64,000 nt of DNA from Flavobacteriales bacterium (GTDB lineage Bacteria; Bacteroidota; Bacteroidia; CAIKAF01): the NCBI GenBank assembly GCA_018401695.1, contig JAGYKD010000001.1:722016-786015 (forward strand). The letters are read 5' to 3'. The notes under the pieces are model-generated. The model worked only from the letters and a program-made list of their open reading frames with translations, did not search any database and was not told where the DNA came from. Numbering within the stretch: the first letter of the stretch is position 1; the number at the start of each line of letters is the position of its first letter. Position numbers and translations under genes: made by a program. This document shows positions 18,725 through 27,385 of the stretch, one piece after another.

Positions 18725-18916
18725 CCCAGCAGCCACAAGAAAGCTGCGCTTCATTCGCTGAGGAACCGTAATGCAACGCATTTGCTTGAGGGGGGGTCTG
18801 ATTTCCGGGTCATACAGGAGTTGCATGGGCATAAGAGCAGCAAGACAACAGAGATTTACCCGCATATTAGCAACCGGCTGCTCCAAAAGATTCGTATACC
18901 TTTCAATGACTTGTGA
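18725..18916 (+). pseudogene. tyrosine recombinase (integrase), C-terminal remnant
   Basis: No intact gene is present, but the frame from 18731 to the TGA at 18914-18916 encodes the last 61 residues of a Bacteroidota-type tyrosine recombinase. Visible are the HSLR motif (catalytic His and Arg), NATHLLEGGSDFRVIQEL, the GHKSS box with the second catalytic His, and TTEIYPHIS with the nucleophile Tyr, ending NRLLQKIRIPFNDL. Relatives read LRHSFATHLLE and IYTHVS at these positions. Nothing of the N-terminal DNA-binding or core portion is recognisable before 18725, so it is a decayed 3' end. It marks the left edge of the AT-rich island and implies acquisition by site-specific recombination. Confidence 0.82.
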
Positions 18917-18985
18917 AAACAACTTATCTTAGCAAAGATTAACCGAATGAGGTAAACCATCACTTTGCCTACCATTGAGGGTGGA

Positions 18986-19008
18986 TAAATGAGGTTCAGC
19001 CTCATTTA
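18986..19008. repeat. 9-bp perfect hairpin downstream of the integrase remnant
   Basis: TAAATGAGG (18986-18994) pairs with CCTCATTTA (19000-19008) around a 5-base loop. It lies 70 bases after the integrase stop, where integrases of cassette-type systems often have their own attachment site. GC content drops sharply from here on. It has no T tract, so it is not a typical terminator. An attachment-site role is only a guess. Confidence 0.4.
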
Positions 19009-19118
19009 AAAACGAGTTGTGGGCAAATTTTAGTATTGCCTCGTCCTAAAATAGGTTGACCAAAAATTAAACAATAAATATATTTGTTTATAAACTTAGA
19101 GTTTTTACTCCATTTTCC

Positions 19119-19126
19119 TATATTTA
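19119..19126 (+). promoter_or_regulatory. possible -7 box before the UDG-like gene
   Basis: TATATTTA deviates by one base from TAnnTTTG. It is positioned 28 bases before the ATG at 19155 in a very AT-rich leader. In such sequence a chance match is common. Confidence 0.3.
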
Positions 19127-19154
19127 TCCAATAAAACTCCTTAACCAAAATCGA

Positions 19155-19883
19155 ATGAATACAGAAAAATTATTAAAGTTGTATGAAAATGAATTTAATG
19201 CAAATGGATTTTACACCCTACTGCATCATTTACGCCAAAATTCTCCTAATGAATATAGCAACAGAGAATTTTACTTGGGAGAGACAGTCCAGTTACAGAA
19301 TTCGAAGGTAAAGGAATCAAATTTAGATAATAATGTTAAGGTAGAAAAGAATGATATTCGAATAGATATGCCAATTTTACTTGGCAATACAAAAGCTAAA
19401 AAACGCATTATGATTCTTGGTCTTGAACCTAGGCATACAAATGACTTTTACAATATAATGAAAGTGGGAAATCAGGTTTTCGCAACTCCATTTGGTATCG
19501 ATAGGTGGTATTCTAAAAGCAAACAGAGTATTTATGGAAGCGCTTTTAAGAAATTTCTAAATGAGAATAGACTTTTCTTATTTTCTGACTTTGTAAAAGA
19601 ATATAAAGTAATTGACCCTACTTTGAAAGGTGGCAATGATAAAAAAGCAAGACAAGATTTCAGTAAAGTATTTAATGAAAAGTATATCCACTTTCTTGAA
19701 AAGGAGATAGAAATGTTCTCACCTGATTTGATTATTGGGCTCGGTAAAACTGATATAAACAAATACGTGCCCAAATCATGGCTTGAAAAATTCAAAGTTA
19801 AAGTTATCTCTCACCCTACAAATGGAAATTTCCCTAAAATGCAAAAAGCAATGGAAGAAATTATCCAAAAAACAGCGTTATAG
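19155..19883 (+). CDS. uracil-DNA glycosylase-superfamily-like protein (tentative)
   Basis: A 242-residue protein. The strand MILGLEPRHTNDFYN (about residues 85-100) sits where UDG-superfamily enzymes have motif A. DLIIGLGKTD and the later ISHPTNGNFPKMQKAM segment resemble the second strand and the HP-containing motif B loop of these enzymes. If correct, it would remove a modified or deaminated base from DNA. The match is by pattern only, and the residue that activates water is not certain. Base composition is strongly AT-rich, unlike the flanking host genes. It is the first gene after the integrase remnant and 56 bases upstream of the SLOG gene. Confidence 0.55.
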   Translation: MNTEKLLKLYENEFNANGFYTLLHHLRQNSPNEYSNREFYLGETVQLQNSKVKESNLDNNVKVEKNDIRIDMPILLGNTKAKKRIMILGLEPRHTNDFYNIMKVGNQVFATPFGIDRWYSKSKQSIYGSAFKKFLNENRLFLFSDFVKEYKVIDPTLKGGNDKKARQDFSKVFNEKYIHFLEKEIEMFSPDLIIGLGKTDINKYVPKSWLEKFKVKVISHPTNGNFPKMQKAMEEIIQKTAL

Positions 19884-19938
19884 ATATTTTGCAGCTACCC
19901 ATTTAACTTATAGACTATTATTAATTAAAAGAGATGCT

Positions 19939-20538
19939 ATGGTCTTGACATTAAATGATTTTATCACTCTTTATGACAAAGATGATTCCATAATCCTTCT
20001 TGAAGGCAAAAGAACTGTTTCAATCAAAGACAAAGAAAAGCTGTTTACGCTAGGTAAACTACTTGCAAACAGCACTCAAAAAATTATCTTTAGAAGCGGT
20101 AATGCAGATGGTTCTGACCAATTATTCTCTAACGGAGTTGCAGCGATTGATTCTAAGAAATTACAAGTTATAACTCCATATTCAGGACACCGACAAAAGA
20201 CAAATCAAGCATTTGAAACAATTTCTCTAGAGGAAATAAACATTGCTGCTGAACCAGAAGTATTATATCAATCAAAAGCTAATAAGAAAACCAATAAGCT
20301 AATTGACCAATTTGTTTCAGGAGAGCATAATAAAGTTACAATTAAGGCTGCATATATAATTAGAGACACTATAAAGGCAATTGGCACTGATAAAATCAGA
20401 CCAGCTACTTTCGGCATTTTTTATGATGACCTTGAAAATCCTGTATCAGGAGGAACAGGCCACACAATGAATGTTTGCAAACAAAATAACATCCCAATAA
20501 TAGATCAAACAACATGGTTTAAATGGTTAGAAGAATAG
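19939..20538 (+). CDS. SLOG-like Rossmann-fold protein (DprA/LOG-related nucleotide-sensing fold)
   Basis: A 199-residue protein. IILLEGKRTVS (about residues 17-27) followed by KIIFRSGNADGSDQLFSNG (about 47-65) fits the SLOG/LOG superfamily, where a GSR strand and a G-x-ADG-x-D loop bind a nucleotide or its derivative. The C-terminal part with PVSGGTGHTMNVC and IPIIDQ closes the Rossmann sheet. SLOG proteins are often sensors or effectors in conflict systems, but here no effector domain is fused. The start at 19939 is chosen because the longer frame overlaps the upstream gene by 100 bases. It lies between the UDG-like gene and a small unknown gene. Confidence 0.62.
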   Translation: MVLTLNDFITLYDKDDSIILLEGKRTVSIKDKEKLFTLGKLLANSTQKIIFRSGNADGSDQLFSNGVAAIDSKKLQVITPYSGHRQKTNQAFETISLEEINIAAEPEVLYQSKANKKTNKLIDQFVSGEHNKVTIKAAYIIRDTIKAIGTDKIRPATFGIFYDDLENPVSGGTGHTMNVCKQNNIPIIDQTTWFKWLEE

Positions 20539-20594
20539 AGTAAGATCAGTTACATCTTTTTATATAGTAAGTACATTTAAAGTCTAATTAATAA

Positions 20595-21005
20595 ATGCAA
20601 GATATGTCTCAAGAGTTAATTGATAGAGCAAAAAGAGGAATCCAAGAATTGAGTTCAAAACATTCTAAGCTGAATGATGACATTGACAATATAGCCTTTG
20701 CAGAAGAGTATGAGATACAAGCTGAAATGATTATTCTAGAATATTGTTTAAACAAAAATTATGAAGTCAATGGGTTTTCGCCAATATTATTAGCAGACAA
20801 TGAAGAAGTTGAAGATATTAATAACTACTTAGAGAAACTAAGACTTTACTTTGACTTACTTTCTATTAAAAATAAAGATGTTGCAGAATTATGGCTCTAT
20901 TATCAATCAATATTCTGGCCTGATTATATTGAAACGGAAGATGAGATGATTGCTCGAATACATCAGCAAATTGACAGCGGCAAATTTTACAGAATAGATA
21001 TTTGA
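20595..21005 (+). CDS. small acidic helical protein of unknown function
   Basis: A 136-residue, largely alpha-helical acidic protein with no recognised domain. Its pattern (AEEYEIQAEMIILEYCLNK, ELWLYYQSIFWPDY) suggests a compact helical bundle. It is the last of three AT-rich genes that run in the same direction, 56 bases after the SLOG gene, and is followed 12 bases later by an attC-like hairpin. The position, at the 3' end of a cassette-like block, is the main clue. No function can be assigned. Confidence 0.6.
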   Translation: MQDMSQELIDRAKRGIQELSSKHSKLNDDIDNIAFAEEYEIQAEMIILEYCLNKNYEVNGFSPILLADNEEVEDINNYLEKLRLYFDLLSIKNKDVAELWLYYQSIFWPDYIETEDEMIARIHQQIDSGKFYRIDI

Positions 21006-21017
21006 TAAAATAAGCCC

Positions 21018-21068
21018 ATAACAGCGCACAGCCGCCATTAAAACGGACGGCTGTGCGCGAGACGTTAT
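21018..21068 (+). other. attC-like recombination site (cassette 3' end)
   Basis: ATAAC (21018-21022) and GTTAT (21064-21068) are complementary outer boxes. They enclose an 11-bp perfect stem (GCGCACAGCCG, 21024-21034, with 21048-21058). Inside, CC pairs with GG around a short loop, leaving A21047 unpaired. Integron attC sites have this layout: outer R''/R' boxes ending AAC and starting GTT, inner complementary boxes, and extrahelical bases. It directly follows the stop of the 136-residue gene, as attC follows the gene of a cassette. No integrase gene is intact nearby. An ordinary terminator is less likely, since no T run follows. Confidence 0.5.
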
Positions 21069-21138
21069 CGCTCAGTGTAAAAGACAACGACAGAAATAAA
21101 AATGAAAGACAGAAATAAAAAGCCAACCGCACATTCAG

Positions 21139-21188
21139 GCACATCTGCATGCCCAACGCACGGGCGACCGCTTCGCAAGCAAAAGAGC
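21139..21188 (+). repeat. left copy of imperfect direct repeat flanking the five-gene operon
   Basis: The segment runs from GCACATCTGCA, through CGCAC and CGAC, to GCAAGCAAAAGAGC (50 bases). A corresponding segment at 28321-28373 reads GCACATTTGCA, then CGCAC, CGAC and GCAAAAGAGC. The two lie just outside the operon start and stop. Sequence of this kind at both borders is consistent with cassette boundaries left by site-specific recombination. Confidence 0.5.
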
Positions 21189-21228
21189 CAAATTTTCCCA
21201 CCCACAGAAAGAAATTTTTAGAGCGACA

Positions 21229-21257
21229 TTGTTTGGCGTTTCACCAAGATAGTTTTG
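21229..21257 (+). promoter_or_regulatory. predicted promoter of the five-gene operon
   Basis: TTG at 21229-21231 and TAGTTTTG at 21250-21257 (fit to TAnnTTTG) are separated by 18 bases, close to the 19 expected for the Bacteroidota housekeeping promoter. The predicted transcript would begin near 21264, with the ATG at 21284. This favours 21284 over 21149 as the ATPase start. Confidence 0.5.
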
Positions 21258-21283
21258 TAGCAGAAATTAAAAAAGACATCGGT

Positions 21284-22987
21284 ATGGCAAACGCAACACT
21301 TAAACAATTAATAATCAACAGCATTGGTTTGGTTTATAACTTGGCAGAGAAATCTAAGTTAGACGATTCATTATTTGAACAAACAGACAAGGAACTTTCA
21401 TTTCTTGCCGATTACTTTCACATTACCAAGTCGCAAGCACTTTTAATTGCTGTTATTTTTACTTTGAATTACAAAGGGCGCAAGGTTGATTTAGATGATT
21501 TGAATTCACATTTTGAATGTAATCCAATGAAACTTCTTGAATATAGCGATGACTTTGTTGAGTTATATGAAAAACGTTTGCTACGCAAAAACAACAAAAG
21601 CAATAGACACAGACAAATAAAACTCAAAGGTGTGGACGAAGAGTTTTGTATAAACGAATTAGTTTCTGAAAAAATACTTAAAAGCGAACCTATTCCTGAA
21701 ATTTTGATTGATGTTGTGAAATATGAAGACATATTCACTTTACTTGAAAAACTATCCGAATTAGGCGAGCAACGAGATAACGATGAAATTACAACAAGAG
21801 AATTGTTTGAGCAGACTCAAAGCATTATAGATGAGAACATCCATTTTGAACTTATTCAGAGAACGAGGTTTTTAGGAACATCTATTGAAGAAAAATATTT
21901 GTTTTTATACGTTGTTTGGAAATTTCTTGAAGGCGACAAAGACCCTTGGGTTGAACGAACTTTCAAAGGGATTTATGACAGACCAAACGAACGATTTACC
22001 CAAATACAAAGGTTTTTAACCAAAGAAAACAATCTGATTAAAGAAGATTGGTTAGAAATAGAAGATGCAGCTTTTTTTGATGATGCTAAAATGAAACTCA
22101 CAGAAAAAGCATTAGACCTACTATCCGACTGCGACATTAAATTATTCAATAAGGATTTAGACAAAAAGAAAAAAGAAAACGTAATTCTGCCCGACAGTGT
22201 GCCATTCCGTGAACTAATTTATAGTGATGAAGAAGCACATCAATTAGATTTATTAAAAACTCTTTTGGTTGAAGAAAATTTTAAAAACACGCAAGAACGA
22301 TTAGTAGAAAAAGCATTACCAAAAGGTGTAACAGTATTGTTGCACGGTGCACCAGGCACAGGAAAAACGGAAAGTGTTTTACAAATTGCCAAAGCTACAA
22401 ACCGAGAAATTATGAAAGTTGATATTAGTGCATCACGCTCAATGTGGTTTGGTGAAAGCGAAAAAATTATCAAACAAGTTTTTAAGGATTATAAATCCTA
22501 TGCAAAAGGACTACAAGCAACACCTATCTTGTTCTTCAATGAAGCTGATGCAATAATTGCTAAACGCAAAGAGGCAAATACTTCAAATGTGAGCGATACA
22601 GAAAACAGAATTCAAAATATTTTGTTGGAAGAAATTGAAAACTTTGAAGGCATTTTAATTGCAACAACCAACTTAGCAAACAATATGGACAACGCATTTG
22701 AAAGGCGTTTCTTATTCAAAGTTGAATTCAAAAAACCAAGTGTTTCTGCCAAATCACAAATTTGGAAATCCAAATTACCACATTTATCAAATGATGATTG
22801 TGAATTGTTGGCTTCTCAGTTTGATTTTTCGGGCGGACAAATTGATAACATCGTTCGTAAAAACGAAATCAACGAGATTATTCACGGCAATAAAGTTGAT
22901 GTAAAAACGCTTTTTGAATTTTGCAAAGAAGAAACACTAAGTAATCAGTTTTCAAGAACTCAAATTGGATTTAAAAGAAGCAACTAA
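21284..22987 (+). CDS. AAA+ ATPase (FtsH/spastin-like module) of the putative defence operon
   Basis: A 567-residue protein. The N-terminal half (about 1-310) is helical and unassigned. The C-terminal half is a AAA+ module with Walker A HGAPGTGKT (about 352-360), Walker B ILFFNEADAI (about 414-423), in which Asn precedes the catalytic Glu, sensor-1 ATTN (about 459) and ERRF arginine-finger region (about 471). The start at 21284 sits 27 bases after a -7 box; an upstream extension of 45 residues reads through repeat-like DNA and is less likely. Its stop overlaps the exonuclease start (TAATG). Related ATPases occur alone in Bacteroidota, so its role as a remodeller for this system is inferred from position. 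Confidence 0.85.
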   Translation: MANATLKQLIINSIGLVYNLAEKSKLDDSLFEQTDKELSFLADYFHITKSQALLIAVIFTLNYKGRKVDLDDLNSHFECNPMKLLEYSDDFVELYEKRLLRKNNKSNRHRQIKLKGVDEEFCINELVSEKILKSEPIPEILIDVVKYEDIFTLLEKLSELGEQRDNDEITTRELFEQTQSIIDENIHFELIQRTRFLGTSIEEKYLFLYVVWKFLEGDKDPWVERTFKGIYDRPNERFTQIQRFLTKENNLIKEDWLEIEDAAFFDDAKMKLTEKALDLLSDCDIKLFNKDLDKKKKENVILPDSVPFRELIYSDEEAHQLDLLKTLLVEENFKNTQERLVEKALPKGVTVLLHGAPGTGKTESVLQIAKATNREIMKVDISASRSMWFGESEKIIKQVFKDYKSYAKGLQATPILFFNEADAIIAKRKEANTSNVSDTENRIQNILLEEIENFEGILIATTNLANNMDNAFERRFLFKVEFKKPSVSAKSQIWKSKLPHLSNDDCELLASQFDFSGGQIDNIVRKNEINEIIHGNKVDVKTLFEFCKEETLSNQFSRTQIGFKRSN

Positions 22988-23466
22988 TGACATCATTCAC
23001 CGCCATAGATTTTGAAACAGCACATCCGCAAAAGTGGAGTATTTGCCAAGTTGGTTTGGTTCGTGTAGAAAATGGAATTGTATCTGAAAAAATTTCATTA
23101 CTGGTTCAACCACCGAAAAATTTTTATTGGGGTAAGTTTATAGACATTCACGGAATTACGCCCGAACAAACAATTACAGCACCAACTTTTGAAATAGTTT
23201 GGCAAAAGATTGAACCTTTTATTAAGGAACAAATTGTTGTTGCTCACAACGGTTTTGCGTTTGATTTTCCTTGTTTGAAAAACGCATTAGCATATTACGA
23301 CATTACAGAGCCACGTTACCAAAAACATTGTACTTACAAACTTTACAAGAAAAACTTAGCGACACTTTGCCAAGAAAACAATATTTCGCTAAACCACCAC
23401 GATGCATTGAGTGATGCAAATGCTTGTACAGAGTTATTTAATTTGTATTTAAGAAGAAATAATTAG
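22987..23466 (+). CDS. DnaQ-like 3'-5' exonuclease (DEDDh)
   Basis: A 159-residue stand-alone exonuclease of the DNA polymerase III epsilon/PolC type. Catalytic residues are in place: Asp8 and Glu10 in AIDFETA, Asp93 in HNGFAFDFP, and His138 and Asp143 in HHDALSDA. The length fits an enzyme with only the catalytic core. Its start overlaps the ATPase stop, and its own stop is one base from the DUF262/HNH gene, so the genes are probably translated together. It would degrade DNA (or RNA) from 3' ends; in this operon it may extend damage made by the HNH nuclease. This is inference. Confidence 0.9.
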   Translation: MTSFTAIDFETAHPQKWSICQVGLVRVENGIVSEKISLLVQPPKNFYWGKFIDIHGITPEQTITAPTFEIVWQKIEPFIKEQIVVAHNGFAFDFPCLKNALAYYDITEPRYQKHCTYKLYKKNLATLCQENNISLNHHDALSDANACTELFNLYLRRNN

Positions 23467-23467
23467 A

Positions 23468-25153
23468 ATGAAAAACAGCAACAACATAACAATAAAAACA
23501 ATCAGCGAATTGCTTAAATGTGATTTCTTTATTCCAACGTATCAAAGAGGTTATCGTTGGACAGAGCAACAAGTAACTGAATTATTGAATGACATCAATG
23601 AATTTTCACCAAAGGAAATTCCTAATTCGAATGAAAAAACTTGGTATTGTTTGCAACCAATTGTTGTAAAACTAAAATCTAAAAATGAATGGGATGTGAT
23701 AGATGGACAACAACGACTTACGACAATTTATTTGATTTTATATTATTTAAATCAAAGATATACAGAAGAGGGCAGAACCAAACTATTTGAATTAGAATAT
23801 GAAACACGTGTAGGTTCAGCTAATTATTTAAAAAATGAATTAGGTAAAAATGAAGAAGACAATACCAACATTGATTATTTCCACATTTCAGTTGCATATC
23901 GAACTATTAAAAATTGGTTCAGAGAAAACAAAGTTGAAAAATCATTTGAACCAAAATTCTATGATTCCACAAAAGTTATTTGGTATGAAACTTCAACAAA
24001 TGATGATTCTATTGATATTTTCACAAGAATCAATAGCGGTAAAATTCCGCTGACAAATGCCGAATTGATTAAGGCTTTGTTTTTAAATAGTTCAAATTTC
24101 GCAAAAGCAGACAGCGAAAAACTACGTTTAAAACAATTAGAAATTGCTTCAGAATGGGACAGAATTGAATATGCCTTACAAGACGATTCTTTTTGGTATT
24201 TCATCAACAAAAATGGAAATAAATTGGCAACGAGAATAGAGTTTATTTTTAATTTAATGTCAGACAAGCCAAGTGATGACAAATATTCCACTTTCCATTT
24301 CTTTAATGAAAAATTTAAAACCAAATCAGAAAAAGAAATAAACGACAATTGGCAGGAAATTAAAAAGTATTTCCAAACTCTTGAAGAGTGGTATAATGAC
24401 AGAGAATTGTATCATAAAATTGGTTATCTAATTGCGATTGGAACTAATATCAAAAACATTCTTAAAGAGAAAAAAGAAAAAACCAAAACGGAGTTTTCAA
24501 ATTGGATAAACCAAGAAATAAAATCCAAATTTAGAAACGTGAATTTGGAAGAAGTAGAATATAACGGAGGCTATGTGCGTGAAATTTTATTGCTACACAA
24601 CATTCAAACAATGCTTAACAACGAAAACGAAACTAATCGTTTTCCTTTTGACCGTTACAAAAAAGAATCTTGGGACGTTGAACACATTCACGCTATCGCA
24701 ACAGAAGTTAATGTGAAAATAGAAAATCAAATTGAGTGGCTAAAAAACAACTTCATCAAAACAGACAATCATCACAACGTGGAGTTAAATGATCGAATTG
24801 AATTCATAAAATCAGGCAAAACAATTGATGAAAATGAATTTGAAGACATTGTTGATTATGTATTGGGCCAAGAAGATAATAGCTTACGAAACCTGTGTTT
24901 ATTAGATAGTGGAACTAATCGTTCTTACAAAAACGATTCTTTCAAAGAAAAAAGAAAGAAAATAATTGAAAGAGAAATTGAAGGAACTTTTATTCCCATT
25001 TGCACAAAAAATGTTTTTATGAAATATTATTCAGCAAACGTGCAAGACATTGAAGTTTGGAATGAAAAAGATAGAACTTCATATTTTGAAAAAATACAAA
25101 AAGTAATCAATCAGTATTTACCTCAAATGACATTGGCAGAAAATGAGCAATAA
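23468..25153 (+). CDS. DUF262 + HNH (DUF1524) protein, GmrSD-like type IV restriction family
   Basis: A 561-residue protein combining an N-terminal DUF262 (GmrS-like) NTP-using domain and a C-terminal DUF1524 HNH-type nuclease (GmrD-like). The DUF262 motifs are IPTYQRGYRW (22-31), DGQQRLTTI (79-87) and RINSGKIPLTNAELIKALF. The nuclease carries VEHIHA near 404-409 and the distal LRNLCLLD with an Asn and basic residues near 472-500. GmrSD enzymes cleave modified phage DNA and use nucleotide hydrolysis. Histidine instead of the common proline follows HI in the HNH core, a small variation. It is encoded one base after the exonuclease and overlaps the next gene by 11 bases. Confidence 0.88.
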   Translation: MKNSNNITIKTISELLKCDFFIPTYQRGYRWTEQQVTELLNDINEFSPKEIPNSNEKTWYCLQPIVVKLKSKNEWDVIDGQQRLTTIYLILYYLNQRYTEEGRTKLFELEYETRVGSANYLKNELGKNEEDNTNIDYFHISVAYRTIKNWFRENKVEKSFEPKFYDSTKVIWYETSTNDDSIDIFTRINSGKIPLTNAELIKALFLNSSNFAKADSEKLRLKQLEIASEWDRIEYALQDDSFWYFINKNGNKLATRIEFIFNLMSDKPSDDKYSTFHFFNEKFKTKSEKEINDNWQEIKKYFQTLEEWYNDRELYHKIGYLIAIGTNIKNILKEKKEKTKTEFSNWINQEIKSKFRNVNLEEVEYNGGYVREILLLHNIQTMLNNENETNRFPFDRYKKESWDVEHIHAIATEVNVKIENQIEWLKNNFIKTDNHHNVELNDRIEFIKSGKTIDENEFEDIVDYVLGQEDNSLRNLCLLDSGTNRSYKNDSFKEKRKKIIEREIEGTFIPICTKNVFMKYYSANVQDIEVWNEKDRTSYFEKIQKVINQYLPQMTLAENEQ

Positions 25154-27383
25154 TCCGACATCAAAAAAATTAAATTTTCTGCAATTGCTTTCTAACGAGG
25201 AGGCTATTTATGAAAATGAAGCTTGGCAACCGCTAAGTAAAATTGAAATTCCAATTATACAACGAGATTACGCACAAGGCAGAGAGGGTAAGGAGGAACT
25301 ACGGAAAAATTTTTTGACCGCTTTACTTGAAGCTGTTAATGGTAGACCATTGGAATTAGATTTTGTTTACGGTAGTGTTAAAAAGGATAAAGAGAATAAT
25401 ACAACTTTACACCCGCTTGACGGCCAACAAAGATTAACAACATTGTTTTTGTTGCATTGGTTTGTTGCAGTTAAAGAAAACAAGTTAAATGATAATGAAA
25501 AAAATCTTTTGACAAAATTCACTTACCAAACACGAACAAGTTCAAGAGAATTTTGCTTTGACTTAATCAACAAAGGAATTGACTTTAACAAAATATTAGA
25601 AACAGATTACTACGATGAACAAAAAAATAAACCAAAGAACAATGAGCTTTCCAAGACTATAATTGACAGTTCTTGGTTTTTCATTTCTTGGAAAAGAGAC
25701 CCGACAATAAAATCAATGCTCACTATGTTGGATTCTATTCAGCATACTTTTAAGGATACAAAGGAAGTATGGGATAAACTAAACAACATTAGTTTTCATT
25801 ACATAGAACTACAAAACTTTGGACTTTCTGATGATTTGTATATCAAAATGAATGCAAGAGGTAAACCTCTTACTGATTTTGAGAATTTTAAAGCAAAGTT
25901 TGAGCAACATATAAACAAAGAGTGTTGGGAAGTTGGCGTAGAAGCGACAGAAACATTTTCACATAAAATTGATACACTTTGGACGGATTTGTTTTGGAAT
26001 TATCGTGATAAAACCGAAAATGTTTTTGACGAACAGCTTTTGGATTTTTTCAGAACAATGGCTGTAATTAATTACACACTAAAAGCCCCAAAAGACGATA
26101 AATTCAGAGGAGTAGTTGATTTATTGAGAGGCGGTCAAAAAGTTTCATTCAATCAATATTTGGAATTAGGTTGTTTTGATAAGGATTATTTCAAAACGCT
26201 AAAATCAGTTTTAAATAAAATAGCTGATAAAAAGGGATTGAAGGAATTTCTTTCCGATACAACTTTTACGAATGAGAAAGAAATTTTTAGGGGTGCGATA
26301 CAAAGCAATTTGTCATATCCCGATTTGGTTATTGCTTTTGGCTACTACCAATATTTAGCATCGGAAGAAATCATTGAAACAGAAAATCTGAATAGTTGGT
26401 TACGTATCGTTCACAATCTTGCAGAAGGTAGCAGGCCTTACTTATTCAACAATGCTAATGAATTTGCGAACGCTTTACGTTCTATTAATGAATTGTTACC
26501 CAACAGAAATTCCATTGTTAAACATTTCGCAGAGACACAAAGTAATACACTTTCGGGTTTTATCAGCGAACAAGTGAGCGAAGAAAAGCTAAAAGCAAAA
26601 CTCATTTCAGGAAGTGATGATTGGAAAAAAGTTATTATTGAAATTGAAAATCACAGATACTTCAAAGGACAAATCGGCTTTATTTTAGATTGGTGTAAAG
26701 ACGAAAACGGAATACACAATATTGATATATTCAAAGAATACGCAGGAAAAGCAAAAGCCGTATTTAGTAATGACGGATTGAAAAACTTTGACAATTATCT
26801 TTTTGAAAGAGCATTGTTAGCAACAGGAGATTATTTGTTGAGAAAAGGTAGAAATTACAGTTTTTTGATTAACAATGAACGTGATATAAGTTGGAAAAGA
26901 TTATTGAGAGATAGTAATGATAAACGATTAGTGTTAAAAACACTTTTTGATAAAATTGAGCTAACAACTCTAAGTGAAAACTTAGAACAAATCGTTAAAG
27001 ATTTTTCTGATAAAAATGATTGGCGTTATTATTTCATTAAACATTATGAAATTATTGACAATTGCGGAAATCAAAAACTTATTCGATTTAACGATGAAGA
27101 TGGATATGATATTCTTTTGTTGGGGTCAACAACTACAAGCGGCTACCATAAAGAATATTATTCATATTCACTTTTTGTGGATTTAAAAATCAACCAATCC
27201 AATATTTCATATTACGACCAACGTTCAGTGAATGATTGGAAATATTTTGAAATTAACGGAAAACAAATTGCTTTTGATTGTAAGTCTGTAAAATATGTTT
27301 GGACACAAAACAACGATTGGAACAGCAAACAAGAATTTGAAAACAGAGAAAAGGCAATTTTAGAACTGACAGGAACGAATTAA
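25143..27383 (+). CDS. second DUF262 protein, long form without a visible nuclease
   Basis: A 746-residue protein with a divergent DUF262 domain: IPIIQRDYAQGR near residues 37-48, PLDGQQRLTTLFLLHWF near 95-111 and LYIKMNARGKPLTDFENFKA near 236-255. The RDYAQGR wording is typical of a different DUF262 branch from that of its neighbour. The C-terminal 450 residues are mostly helical. No HNH, PD-(D/E)XK or other catalytic motif could be recognised there. Its ATG lies 11 bases inside the upstream gene, and its stop is 2 bases before the WYL gene, so it is tightly coupled. It may be a sensor or partner for the nuclease-bearing paralogue. Confidence 0.85.
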   Translation: MSNNPTSKKLNFLQLLSNEEAIYENEAWQPLSKIEIPIIQRDYAQGREGKEELRKNFLTALLEAVNGRPLELDFVYGSVKKDKENNTTLHPLDGQQRLTTLFLLHWFVAVKENKLNDNEKNLLTKFTYQTRTSSREFCFDLINKGIDFNKILETDYYDEQKNKPKNNELSKTIIDSSWFFISWKRDPTIKSMLTMLDSIQHTFKDTKEVWDKLNNISFHYIELQNFGLSDDLYIKMNARGKPLTDFENFKAKFEQHINKECWEVGVEATETFSHKIDTLWTDLFWNYRDKTENVFDEQLLDFFRTMAVINYTLKAPKDDKFRGVVDLLRGGQKVSFNQYLELGCFDKDYFKTLKSVLNKIADKKGLKEFLSDTTFTNEKEIFRGAIQSNLSYPDLVIAFGYYQYLASEEIIETENLNSWLRIVHNLAEGSRPYLFNNANEFANALRSINELLPNRNSIVKHFAETQSNTLSGFISEQVSEEKLKAKLISGSDDWKKVIIEIENHRYFKGQIGFILDWCKDENGIHNIDIFKEYAGKAKAVFSNDGLKNFDNYLFERALLATGDYLLRKGRNYSFLINNERDISWKRLLRDSNDKRLVLKTLFDKIELTTLSENLEQIVKDFSDKNDWRYYFIKHYEIIDNCGNQKLIRFNDEDGYDILLLGSTTTSGYHKEYYSYSLFVDLKINQSNISYYDQRSVNDWKYFEINGKQIAFDCKSVKYVWTQNNDWNSKQEFENREKAILELTGTN

Positions 27384-27385
27384 TT

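Noticed and set aside
18722-18922. Minus-strand frame of 66 codons
   Set aside because: It is the shadow of the integrase remnant, whose plus-strand frame shows clear recombinase motifs.
19783-19938. N-terminal extension of the SLOG gene
   Set aside because: It overlaps the end of the UDG-like gene by 100 bases and adds basic, unstructured sequence.
20866-21201. Minus-strand frame across the attC-like site
   Set aside because: It lies opposite the 136-residue gene and the hairpin, and shows no recognisable domain.
21149-21283. 45-residue N-terminal extension of the AAA+ ATPase
   Set aside because: It runs through the flanking direct repeat and across the predicted promoter at 21229-21257.
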